Below, in pieces: positions 47,984 through 56,127 of a DNA stretch of 64,000 bases; position 1 is the stretch's first letter, and every line of letters begins with the position of its first letter. The translations under genes were made by a program, and so were the position numbers. The stretch is from assembly GCF_018916875.1 (NCBI RefSeq), contig NZ_JAHLNO010000013.1, positions 1 to 64,000 on the forward strand, written 5' to 3'. Source of the stretch: Virgibacillus proomii. GTDB lineage: Bacteria; Bacillota; Bacilli; Bacillales; Amphibacillaceae. The notes beneath the pieces are model-generated. The model was not told the origin of the DNA. It did not search any database and worked only from the letters and a program-made list of their open reading frames with translations.

Positions 47984-48625
47984 TTACACTGTCATATTGT
48001 GCTTTACTGCAAAGATTGCAAGCTGTGTTCGATCTCGTAAATTCGTCTTTTGTAAAATTTGTGTCAAATGGTTCTTTACTGTTCCAACCGATAAATGTAA
48101 GGATTGTGCTATTTCCTTATTTGTTTTACCTTCCCCTATTAATCTAGTAATTGCTACTTCTCTTTCTGATAAATCAACGATTAGATCAGGTGTTGAACGC
48201 TCAGAGCTTTGTAACAATCTTGGCACCACTTTAGCAGCTACTTCTTCGTGAATAGTCATACCACCATGCATACAGCTATGCACAGCCTCAATTAGCTTGG
48301 ATGATTCTGTTGTTTTTAACAGAAAACCATCTGCCCCCTCCTTTAAAGCAGCTAAAGCATATTCATCATCATTAAACGTTGTTAAAATTAAAATTTTAAT
48401 CGATGGCCAGGTTCGTTTAATTATTCGTGTTGCCTCAATCCCATTCATTACCGGCATCCGTACATCCATCATTACCAAATCAACGATATGCTTTTGTACA
48501 ATGTCAATCGCTTCTCTACCATTATCTGCTTCGTACGGAACTTGAATGTGCTCATCTTGCTCCAATATAATTTTTAAACCTTGTCGTACAATGATTTGAT
48601 CCTCAACCACCAGTACTCGGTACAT
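47984..48625 (-). CDS. lnrK: NarL/LuxR-type response regulator (LnrK-like)
   Basis: The 213-residue regulator has an N-terminal receiver with phospho-acceptor Asp in VMMDVRMPVMNG and the Lys in FLLKTTESS, and a C-terminal LuxR helix-turn-helix (LSEREVAITRLIGEGKTNKE, LSVGTVKNHLTQIL). It overlaps the kinase gene by 23 bp, so both are made together. In B. subtilis LnrK activates lnrLMN after polyene exposure; here about 1.3 kb with two ATAAA elements separates it from lnrL. Confidence 0.88.
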   Translation of the reverse strand: MYRVLVVEDQIIVRQGLKIILEQDEHIQVPYEADNGREAIDIVQKHIVDLVMMDVRMPVMNGIEATRIIKRTWPSIKILILTTFNDDEYALAALKEGADGFLLKTTESSKLIEAVHSCMHGGMTIHEEVAAKVVPRLLQSSERSTPDLIVDLSEREVAITRLIGEGKTNKEIAQSLHLSVGTVKNHLTQILQKTNLRDRTQLAIFAVKHNMTV

Positions 48626-49721
48626 TGTTCATTTCTCCTTCTCCACAAGGAATTGTTCCAGCAATAACGAATTGCTGGTTTGTTTGATATATCTCTACAT
48701 TGCCATTTATTTCTTCGATACGTTTCTTCATGTTTGTCAAACCGAAACCGTAATAAAACTGATCAGCACGATGGATGGCATTCCTTATTTCGAACGTAAC
48801 ATCTCCGATTGCTGACTTACCTAAAACTACGTTAACCTCACGATATGGTGAATGTCGCATAGCGTTTGTTAAAGCTTCCTGAACAACCCGATATAATACA
48901 ATATTCTTTTGATTTGTAAGCGAAATCGAAAGTACACCTTGCTTGATCGTAAATTGCACCATCAATTGACTTTCAGCTTCTAATTTTCGAATCAGTTGCA
49001 CTACAGAAGCTATTCCTTCTGTCTCCTCTTCTTGTAATACCGTAACAGCCTGCCTTGTCTCCTCTAACGCTTCTGTCGCCATCTGTTTTAATCCCTTATA
49101 ATCATCATACTTATTTTGAATGGATAATATCTCCATTTTCATAATAAGAGCTGTTAAACGGTGTCCAACTGAATCATGAATATCTCGAGCAATTTTGGTT
49201 CGTTCTTCTAATCTCGCTTCTCGTTCAGCTGAAACGTTCATTCGCTTACTTTTTCTATACTCCCTCAGAAGTTGTTCATACATATCACGCAGTTCTTCTC
49301 GTTCTGAAGTTATACGATTACTCGCTATTACAAAAATATAAAAGAAAATATTTAATAGAATAACTTCTATTAGAAATTTCTCGTTGATGATTGCATAAAA
49401 AATTGTTATAAACAGATTAAAATACAAATACCCGTTTATCTGTCGTTCATTTAACCGGAAAGTTGCGTCAACTAATAAAAAGTAAAAATATAAGTTAATG
49501 AAGAAAGCATCTGTACCAACCGTCCACATATGCAAAACAGCTATGACAGATAAAGAAATATAAATATAAATGACCCGTTTGTCGAGCGACAGTAAACAAA
49601 ACAAAGCAAAAGAAATTGCAAATAAACTTATACTAAATGGAGTGGATTTGCTGGCAAATAAAATAACGAAGCTCCATATACAACTGAATAGACTAATTCT
49701 TCCAAAAAATAATGCCACCAC
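48603..49721 (-). CDS. lnrJ: Sensor histidine kinase of the HisKA_3 type (LnrJ-like)
   Basis: The 372-residue kinase has about five N-terminal membrane segments without a large external domain, then a dimerisation domain with the phospho-acceptor His in KIARDIHDSVGHRLTALIMK and a C-terminal ATPase domain (VVQEALTNAMRHSP, YYGFGLTNMKKRIEEING). This build fits intramembrane-sensing kinases that detect membrane damage. It starts with GTG 49721 after AGGTAGG. It is the partner of the overlapping regulator. Confidence 0.85.
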   Translation of the reverse strand: MVALFFGRISLFSCIWSFVILFASKSTPFSISLFAISFALFCLLSLDKRVIYIYISLSVIAVLHMWTVGTDAFFINLYFYFLLVDATFRLNERQINGYLYFNLFITIFYAIINEKFLIEVILLNIFFYIFVIASNRITSEREELRDMYEQLLREYRKSKRMNVSAEREARLEERTKIARDIHDSVGHRLTALIMKMEILSIQNKYDDYKGLKQMATEALEETRQAVTVLQEEETEGIASVVQLIRKLEAESQLMVQFTIKQGVLSISLTNQKNIVLYRVVQEALTNAMRHSPYREVNVVLGKSAIGDVTFEIRNAIHRADQFYYGFGLTNMKKRIEEINGNVEIYQTNQQFVIAGTIPCGEGEMNNVPSTGG

Positions 49722-50064
49722 ATTTCCTACCTTCCTGCATAAGGCTATAACTTTAACCTCTTTTACTCGACAATTATCCCGACTAAGATTACAAGCAACC
49801 TAGAAAAAAATTACTTTTTAACTTCCACTATTCATAACTGAATCTCTCCTTGAACATACCTTAAAAAAGCGACTATTCAAAAAGCTGTTCTTGTCCTGTG
49901 GATCAGAACTAATCATCTAGCGGACCTGCTTTACGATTAGTCTTAGGGTGAGTCTTACTCTAAGCTACATGAAAAAGTGAAACACTTATTAATACCTTAT
50001 CAAAAATTAATGGATTGGAGAATAGAAATTTGTATTATTCACGTAAGGTGTTTTTTACGGTAAA
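49722..50064. other. Intergenic stretch with a decayed ATAAA-type right domain
   Basis: About 49860-49975 resembles a worn long-form element (CTTGTCCTGTGG..., ATTAGTCTTAGGGTGAGTCTTACTCTAAG, CTACATG). Nothing else is recognisable before the array. Confidence 0.35.
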
Positions 50065-51015
50065 GTGAAACTTCATTCAGTAGTGCTTTTCTTCTTAAAA
50101 TAGAGCAAAGACTAAAAATCGCGAATGTCTTTAAAAAACTGCGACGTATCACTGACGAAGCTTTCCTTGCCCTTAAAAACAGTGGTGTATTAATACAGAA
50201 ACTCTTTCTTGTCCTTTATAAAGGAAATCACTTTTCCTTCGCGGAGAAGATTCTCTATCCTTGAAAAAGAAGAGCACTTTTTCTGCGTGCGATGTCAATT
50301 CAAGTAGCTTTTCTTGTCCTTGAAAAAGATAAGCGCTTTTCTGCGTGCGATGTCAATTCAAGTAGCTTTCCTTGTCCTGGAAAAAGATAAGCGCTTTTCT
50401 GCGTGCGATGTCAATTCAAGTAGCTTTCCTTGTCCTGGAAAAAGAAGAGCACTTTTTCTGCGTGCGATGTCAATTCAAGTAGCTTTCCTTGTCCTTGAAA
50501 AAGAAGAGCACTTTTTCTGCGTGCGATGTCAATTCAAGTAGCTTTTCTTGTCCTTGAAAAAGATAAGCGCTTTTCTGCGTGCGATGTCAATTCAAGTAGC
50601 TTTCCTTGTCCTGGAAAAAGATAAGCGCTTTTCTGCGCGCGATGTCAATTCAAGTAGCTTTCCTTGTCCTGGAAAAAGAAGAGCACTTTTTCTGCGTGCG
50701 ATGTCAATTCAAGTAGCTTTCCTTGTCCTGGAAAAAGAAGAGCACTTTTTCTATGTGCGATATCAATTCAAGTAGCTTTCCTTGTCCTGGAAAAAGAAGA
50801 GCACTTTTTCTGCGTGCGATGTCAATTCAAGTAGCTTTTCTTGTCCTTGAAAAAGAAGAGCGCTTTTTCTGTGTGTGATGCCAATTCAAGTAGCTTTCCT
50901 TGTCCCATCGACCCAAACGAATTGGGTATTTGGGGTGCGTTTTCTCCCATTTAGACTTCTTTGTCTATACTCTTGAAGCGGGAGTCTTCTGGTACCTTAG
51001 ATACCTTTAAATAAA
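50060..51015 (+). repeat. Long-form ATAAA element containing an 11-copy minisatellite
   Basis: It starts TAAAGTGAAACTTCATTCAG at 50061 exactly like the short elements. After a degenerate stretch comes a tandem array, then the family's right-hand domain (ACGAATTGGGTATTTGGGG, CTCCCATTTAG, AGCGGGAGTCTT) and ATAAA at 51011-51015. At about 946 bp it is the longest member. The first hairpin is replaced by the array. Confidence 0.75.
50294..50907 (+). repeat. 58/59-bp minisatellite, 11 units
   Basis: The sequence GTCAATTCAAGTAGCT recurs (with small changes in the last copies) at 50294, 50352, 50410, 50469, 50528, 50586, 50644, 50703, 50762, 50821 and 50880, so the period is 58 or 59. Each unit holds GAAAAAG..CTTTTTC or GATAAGCGCTTTTC and TGCGTGCGATG. 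A unit of 58 has the AAGATAAGCGCTTTT core, 59 has AAGAAGAGCACTTTTT. Two 75-codon frames inside are products of the repeat. It is not a CRISPR: no distinct spacers. Confidence 0.9.
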
Positions 51016-51018
51016 AAC

Positions 51019-51858
51019 TTAACCAACTTTTTGAATCGTTATTTTCCAGCTTGTCCCTGTACCTATATGGTAGGCTTTAGAAAATGACCCTTGATTTAAT
51101 GCAACAGCCAATTTATCTAAAGAGTTTACATACATCAATGGTTCTCCTAAATGAGTTTGGGCGAAAGAACGTACAAATAGCATTTTATTTTTGTACACAT
51201 CTTTATCATGGTGAGCGATAGTTACTTGTAATGTATCTCCATAGCGGAATCCTGCTTCTCTAAATAACCTGCGATCAATATTCGTCCACAAATTCCCAAA
51301 TCGCACATCTAATATATCAATACATCCTTTAATTATTCCATGATTATTTCTAGCAGTTTTTTTTGTTAAACAAACGATATGATCCATATTCACTTTCGGT
51401 CCTACTCCTTCATAAGAGATCACATCAGATGCAAGTCTTGCAGCGGTATATGCATAAACATCACGCCCATGAAATGTATGGGACTCTCCTGAACGAGGCA
51501 AACGATTTATTTTTTCATCAATTATCCGTGCTTCTTTTATTCCAATATGCACTTTCACATGAGTAAGTGTTCCATTATTTGGTGTTACAATATATTGATT
51601 TTCATTCGTTTTTACGACGACACTCAATCTGTCTGTTCCAACACCTGGATCGACAACCGATACGAATACCGTTTTCTCAGGCCAATATGGAACTGTTTGA
51701 TACAGCCGATAGGAGGCTTCCCAAATATTATATGGGGAAATATCATGGGTTAAGTCAAAGATTCGAATGTTTGGATTCACCGAGTTGGCAACACCATACA
51801 TAGCACTAACCGCCCCATCACTTAATCCAAAATCTGTTTGCAACACTAAATGTTTCAT
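51019..51858 (-). CDS. SAM hydroxide adenosyltransferase family protein (COG1912/DUF62)
   Basis: Members of this family, related to fluorinase and chlorinase, hydrolyse S-adenosylmethionine to adenosine and methionine. The 279-residue product starts LVLQTDFGLSDGAVSAMYGV, followed by FDLTHDISPYNIWEASYRL and VSVVDPGVGTDRLSVVVKT, the Asp-rich motifs of the active site; PNNGTLTHV and a C-terminal beta domain follow. ATG 51858 is 7 nt after GGAGGT. It is the nearest gene behind the T-box at 52513-52832, about 650 bp away, which might once have controlled it. Confidence 0.88.
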   Translation of the reverse strand: MKHLVLQTDFGLSDGAVSAMYGVANSVNPNIRIFDLTHDISPYNIWEASYRLYQTVPYWPEKTVFVSVVDPGVGTDRLSVVVKTNENQYIVTPNNGTLTHVKVHIGIKEARIIDEKINRLPRSGESHTFHGRDVYAYTAARLASDVISYEGVGPKVNMDHIVCLTKKTARNNHGIIKGCIDILDVRFGNLWTNIDRRLFREAGFRYGDTLQVTIAHHDKDVYKNKMLFVRSFAQTHLGEPLMYVNSLDKLAVALNQGSFSKAYHIGTGTSWKITIQKVG

Positions 51859-51904
51859 CATTTCTACCTCCAAATTATATTTCTATTTTAAATCTTGAAT
51901 CGTT

Positions 51905-52010
51905 ATAAAGTGAATCTTTACTCAACGGGGCTTTTCCCTTAAAACGGAACAAAAGCTAAAATCACGACGTATCACTGTCAACGTTGTTTTATATCCTGCT
52001 GCAACCCCAT
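51905..52010 (+). repeat. Left-end remnant of a long-form ATAAA element
   Basis: ATAAAGTGAATCTTTACTCA starts at 51905, followed by one worn tandem-type unit (AACAAAAGCTAAAATCACGACGTATCACTG). The right domain is absent. 52011-52160 shows nothing else. Confidence 0.5.
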
Positions 52011-52162
52011 TAGTACATCCTATGAATCAAGTTCATACCGAATAGTTTTGAATGGAGCAGCGTATGCAGTTTGGCTCCTCTTTTCATTAGAAAATTAGCT
52101 TTTAAAGTCAAGTGTTGCCTTATTATTCAATACTTGAAACTTTTTTAACGCCAACTAACTTC

Positions 52163-52275
52163 CAAAAAACAAAAGCTAGAAGTGCCTTGGTCAGCCCTGC
52201 AAGCGCTGAAACTTCGATGCAGAGGCTGCCCACTTCATAAGAGAGTGAAGCGACCTTGAGGGACTAGGCGCTGGA
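52163..52275. repeat. Degenerate Bacillaceae interspersed repeat
   Basis: AGAAGTGCCTTGGTCAGCCC at the left and CCTTGAGGGACTAGGCGCT at the right are largely complementary, and the middle is GC-rich. It resembles repeats seen between genes in many Bacillaceae. No coding content. It directly abuts ATAAA element copy 7. Confidence 0.5.
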
Positions 52276-52280
52276 TATGG

Positions 52281-52460
52281 ATAAAGTGAAACTTCATTCA
52301 GTAGGAGTTTTCCTCCATCTCCTACTGAATGTTAGTACCTAGAAGGGTATGACCTAAAGGCCCTTGAACGAATCGGGCATTTAAGGGCCGTTTTCTACAA
52401 TTTTAACTTCTCCGAATTCTCGTAAGTTGTAATTTTACGGCACCTTACATACGGGATAAA
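52281..52460 (+). repeat. ATAAA element, copy 7 (compensated second stem)
   Basis: The element proper is 52286-52455 (170 bp) between ATAAA at 52281-52285 and 52456-52460. The 28-nt module is present. The second stem reads TACAATTT/AAGTTGTA instead of CCCACTT/AAGTGGG, with both arms changed so that pairing is kept. It lies between the T-box and the SAM hydrolase gene. Confidence 0.87.
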
Positions 52461-52512
52461 TTATCATACAAAAATTATCCACAATGAAAAAAATTTTATA
52501 ATTTCCTAACAG

Positions 52513-52832
52513 TAAAAAAAATCACGCCCTTATCTTAATGATAAGGACGTGATGCAATATACGTGGTACCACCTTATTTTACTGTATATCTAATATGCAG
52601 CCTCGAAAAGTACTCCCGTTTTTGAAATTGTTATCAAAATTTTAAAAAATCATTTCAAAACGTTTTATACTCTGGTAACGATAACGGGTACCAATCTCCG
52701 TCATAACCTACTAATAGTATGTTCAGCATGAGGCTCTTGAGGCCATTTTTCTGGATTGATATTTTTGCTTCTTTTCAGCTTCCGAAGCTCTCTGTATAAA
52801 ATAATCAACCATACTTTTCCTCTGTCATTGCC
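52513..52832 (-). promoter_or_regulatory. T-box riboswitch with terminator, no adjacent target gene
   Basis: Read leftward, the leader starts AATGACAGAGGAAAAGTA (plus 52811-52828), has the Stem I distal loop motif AGAGAGCTTCGGAAGCTGAA, then AGTAGG...GACGG...CCGTTA, the T-box sequence AAGGTGGTACCACG (plus 52562-52575), and a terminator (52521-52553, ATCACGCCCTTAT/ATAAGGACGTGAT) with eight T residues. All classic parts are present. The specifier region follows CTGAAC at about 52718-52724; ATA or CAT could be read there, so the amino acid is undecided. No synthetase or amino-acid gene follows. Confidence 0.88.
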
Positions 52833-53147
52833 TTTTTATGTATTATTCCATTAAAACGTATTATATCTATATATAGCTTATTTTATTTAATAAAGCAACT
52901 TTTATGATAAATGTGAATAACTTTCATACAAGCCGACCAGCCTATTTGAAAAAAATGATCTAGGTAAGAATATATATTAAATTTATTGAAATATGAGAAT
53001 TTTATACCATTTCCTAATTATTTCCACAATGGACAAGCTCTATATAGTATAATAGTAGGGACAGGTTTATGCAGGGTGTATATGGAAGTAGCGATGCTTC
53101 TAAGTGCTTGGCGACTGGTAATCCCTAATGAAAGGGGCTGAAAACTT

Positions 53148-53234
53148 TTGATTTCCATTGACAAAACGCTTGAGCTGATGTTTTCGTTTGCGACGCTTGT
53201 ACTGTTGATTGTCAATAGCCGCGAAAGCAAGTAA
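53148..53234 (+). CDS. Candidate type I toxin, holin-like (Hol_Tox/TxpA-like), 28 aa
   Basis: A 28-residue peptide starts at TTG 53148, about 10 nt after AAAGGGG: (M)ISIDKTLELMFSFATLVLLI followed by a short charged tail (NSRESK). A short polar head, one hydrophobic helix and a basic/acidic tail, with an EALxLMxxFxxLxxxI-like pattern, match the small holin-like toxins of type I systems. A TATAAT at about 53049 and a structured 3' region ending in the terminator at 53325 fit a toxin mRNA. The antisense RNA would be on the minus strand; I could not place its promoter with confidence. Confidence 0.55.
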   Translation: MISIDKTLELMFSFATLVLLIVNSRESK

Positions 53235-53324
53235 CCACCCTGCCGACTGTGTTGACCATGGATAACGAACTGTAGCTTGTTGTGTCCTGTAACAAAGTCG
53301 CCGCCCCTTTGCGGATAACTGTCT

Positions 53325-53354
53325 GAGTCGCAAGTTGCCGCTTGCGACTCTTTT
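53325..53354 (+). terminator. Terminator behind the holin-like toxin
   Basis: GAGTCGCAAG and CTTGCGACTC pair perfectly around a 6-nt loop and TTTT follows. The space 53355-53846 also contains a worn ATAAA-type long-form piece (about 53540-53705: ACAAATCGGATATTTAGG) but no gene I can support. Confidence 0.75.
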
Positions 53355-53846
53355 ACTCTCCCTACCCTTCCAACGGCAAACCTCCTTTAAGCAATGGAAA
53401 TCTTCTTTATCCAAGTGAGCTTTTAATGGAAATGGAATGCCTGCTCTTTCGCTGAATCTACCAGAGATTTTCTTCGTTAAAAAGTTAAAAGCAACCAATC
53501 TTATCCTATTAATCCATTTGAACAATTATTCGTCTATTTTTGAACAAAAGCTAAAATCGCAGCATCCTCGATAATATACCGCTGGTGAAACTTTTCTTGT
53601 TCTTAGACCCGAACAAATCGGATATTTAGGAGCAATTTATCTCATATTGAGTCAGAATAATAAGAGATATCTAAAGGGAGATAATTACAGATTGTTACAT
53701 GCGCAAAAAAACTTCTCACTGCATCAAACGAATATTTCTATGCTTCTCTAAAAAAATGCTCATTATCTTGCATATTCATTATACCTTATTTTCATTAAAA
53801 AAATCGACAAATTATGCAATTTTCATTATCTTTTAATAAAAAATCC

Positions 53847-54356
53847 CTATTTTTTATCGATATAACGTAAAATAATCCTCCATTCTTCCACTTTTTCATG
53901 AAACGTTTTTGTATATCGGCCTGGAATAGGACTGGTAGAAGGAAGTTTTACTACGTTTACAGGTGAAATTTTAGCTATTTTAAAATATTTAACAAACAAC
54001 TGATACGATTTGCTACCATTACAAACTATCAATTTTATAGAAGGATATTTTTTTAATAAACTAGGAATATCATTTGGTACTGCATCACGTATATTAGCAT
54101 CAAGACTCCCTTGTCGATAACAGCTAGCAATAGTATCCCATAAAGCAATGCGATGCTTTTGGCAAAACGCAAGCTTATTTTCGTAGTTTTCTACTGAAGG
54201 CTCATTGAATAACGTAAATAAGATATTCCAAAAGTGGTTTCTTGGATTACCATAATATTGTTGTTTTTCCAACGATTTCACGCCTGGCATTGAGCCTAAG
54301 ATAAGAACAGCTGGCTCCTTTGGCAGAACAGGAGGAAAAGATGTCAACTTCTGCAT
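53847..54356 (-). CDS. DNA-deoxyinosine glycosylase (uracil-DNA glycosylase superfamily)
   Basis: This 169-residue UDG-fold enzyme is of the type that removes hypoxanthine (deaminated adenine) from DNA. The first motif is LILGSMPGVKSLEKQQYYGN, followed by PRNHFWNILF, WDTIASCYRQGSLDANI and the second motif VCNGSKSYQLFVKYF. The substrate call follows the family (TIGR04274-like) and is inferred. ATG 54356 follows AGGAGGTAG. It stands alone. Confidence 0.85.
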   Translation of the reverse strand: MQKLTSFPPVLPKEPAVLILGSMPGVKSLEKQQYYGNPRNHFWNILFTLFNEPSVENYENKLAFCQKHRIALWDTIASCYRQGSLDANIRDAVPNDIPSLLKKYPSIKLIVCNGSKSYQLFVKYFKIAKISPVNVVKLPSTSPIPGRYTKTFHEKVEEWRIILRYIDKK

Positions 54357-54538
54357 AATAACTACCTCCTACTTCATCATATCAACATAAAACGGTAAAC
54401 GGGAAGCTATTCCTATAGCTATCGTCTTTCATTTTAGCAAATAGTAACCTTCGTACTTTTAACTAACTGTATTACGCTAAACATCTTACATTTTTTCTCT
54501 ATTATCACTAAGTGCATATTCAAATTTAATAAAGTAAG

Positions 54539-54728
54539 CGCTTTTCTTCTTGAAATGGAACCAATGCTAAAATCGCTTTTACTGTGTGCGATGCCTATTT
54601 AAGAAAGTCTTCCTTAATCTGTCGACACAAATAAATCGATTTTAAAGTGCTGTTATCTCCCACTTAGTACGATATTCTCTCTATAACTCTTGAATGGAAA
54701 TCATAAAGCAACTTAAATGTGGGATAAA
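54539..54728 (+). repeat. ATAAA-type element carrying one tandem-type unit
   Basis: The element proper is 54544-54723 (180 bp) between ATAAA at 54539-54543 and 54724-54728. It starts GTAAGCG, holds a single unit (AAAATCGCTTTTACTGTGTGCGATG...), then a worn right domain (CTCCCACTTAG, GTGGG). Size and structure link short and long forms. Confidence 0.7.
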
Positions 54729-54758
54729 ATACAAGCTCCACTCCAATCTAAAGTGTAT

Positions 54759-55163
54759 TTATTCTGCCCGCTTTTTTGTTCTATGACGAACTCTTTTATC
54801 AACAAGTAGCATTGCTTTTATTTTTTTCATCATTGGATACAATTTGCTAATAAGTTTAGCTTTAGTATTGCCTTTAATAAACAACCCCAAGGAAACTAGT
54901 AAATAAAGATGACTCATAAAAATGAATATTGCAGTTAAACTACCATTCCACATTTGGCTAAAAAGATAAGTCAGTTCATTAACATCTTCTGGTCTATCAA
55001 TAGAATATAAAAAACCTATAAGCGGAGTAGTGATGGATAATATAATCGATAAATAAGCAAATGGGATCAAGCGGTCTCGTACATTACTTACAATTGCTAA
55101 TAACAATGTCCCCGCTATAAAAACGACATACATTATCCAAACGCTCGTTGGTAAGGATACCAA
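54759..55163 (-). CDS. Small membrane protein of unknown function
   Basis: The 134-residue product has four predicted membrane helices (WIMYVVFIAGTLLLAIV, FAYLSIILSITTPLIGFLYS, LTAIFIFMSHLYLLVSLGLF and a shorter one) and a very basic C-terminal tail (KKIKAMLLVDKRVRHRTKKR). I do not recognise a family. The ribosome site is GGGGGGAGA before ATG 55163. No operon partner is visible; the neighbouring MFS gene on the same strand is broken. Confidence 0.65.
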   Translation of the reverse strand: MVSLPTSVWIMYVVFIAGTLLLAIVSNVRDRLIPFAYLSIILSITTPLIGFLYSIDRPEDVNELTYLFSQMWNGSLTAIFIFMSHLYLLVSLGLFIKGNTKAKLISKLYPMMKKIKAMLLVDKRVRHRTKKRAE

Positions 55164-55399
55164 ATGTCTCCCCCCTTATCCCTCTCTTTTCTTTTTTCGA
55201 TTCCCTCATTGAACAAATGAAAAATTGTTTAAATGATATGCTTTAGTTAATTTCAATGCTTATTCGGCATCATCATAGTTAAAAACTACCGCTTACTATT
55301 CATTGTTGACTGGTTTATATTATCAATTGGTATTGTACAAGGTCTTAAGCCTGTTTACGCTTTACTATTTGTTCTCTTATATCTTGTGGCGTATTATCT

Positions 55400-55973
55400 T
55401 TAACAGAGAAAGCCAAAAAAAGCTGCTACCTGGCGCATTGTATTGGTCATAGCAGATCCATGGGGAAATTTAATCCGGCTGTTATTAAAGGCATCATTAT
55501 CATAGAAATCCCAAACATACGAATAGCAAAAATAACCGTTGAATATGCAAATGACGAATCTTTCGTTAAATTGGTATATAACAATGACGTAATCGTTAAT
55601 AAAAAATAATCCAATGATGACAAAATATCTAGCACCATACCTGTTAAAAATTCGTCCATTTAACGGTGACATAATCCCATTAATAATGCTCCCGGAAGAA
55701 TCATTAATCCTGACTCAAATGAAGAAAAACCTGCCATATTTTGCATATAAATCAGTAAAATGGTTTCTGCTGCGATTAAACTAATAAATCCCAATCATAC
55801 CGATAATTCATCGTTATCGTGAACATGTATTCTTAAATATTCGAAACTCTAAAATCGGTTCTTTTCATTTAAATTGCCGAACAATAAATATATATAAGGA
55901 GATCATACCAATAATAAGTGAACCAACAACTATTTTATTGATCCACCCAGTATTTCCAGCACTACTAAATCCA
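55400..55973 (-). pseudogene. MFS drug transporter fragment (DHA2/EmrB type)
   Basis: Leftward translation in several frames gives pieces of a 14-helix drug:H+ antiporter: GFSSAGNTGWINKIVVGSLI, IYMQNMAGFSSFESGLMILP, FAIRMFGISMIMMPLITAGL, then MTNTMRQVAAFFG. The order agrees with the middle of EmrB/QacA proteins. Frameshifts and stops interrupt it, and both ends of the gene are missing. The upstream end stops at an IS-like sequence (55978-56045), so an insertion probably truncated it. Confidence 0.75.
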
Positions 55974-55977
55974 TATA

Positions 55978-56045
55978 AAATCCCCTCCATAGTAAACAGA
56001 TTAATATGCTTTCTTTTTTCTGTCTACTATAAGGGGATCACATCA
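55978..56045 (-). mobile_element. IS end fragment (same type as 26645-26896)
   Basis: Read leftward it is GATCCCCTTATAGTAGACAG through TACTATGGAGGGGATTTTAT, closely related to the end of the IS3-type remnant at 26822-26896. Only this end remains, fused to the MFS pseudogene. Confidence 0.6.
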
Positions 56046-56127
56046 GTTAGCTTACTTCTGTTTTTAATAATCCTTTTTTAGTTGTACTAAGTGATAAAAT
56101 GAATAATCACTTAACCGAAACAATCAA

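Noticed and set aside
50314..50775. Two 75-codon frames with near-identical sequence
   Set aside because: They are products of the 58/59-bp array and have no translation signals.
50294..50907. CRISPR array
   Set aside because: The units are contiguous and alike over their whole length; no constant repeats separated by unique spacers, and no cas genes nearby.
53100..53525. 141-codon minus-strand frame
   Set aside because: Overlaps the candidate toxin and its structured 3' region, is rich in Arg/Lys without domain signature and lacks a convincing ribosome site; a transposase-like remnant at its start could not be excluded.
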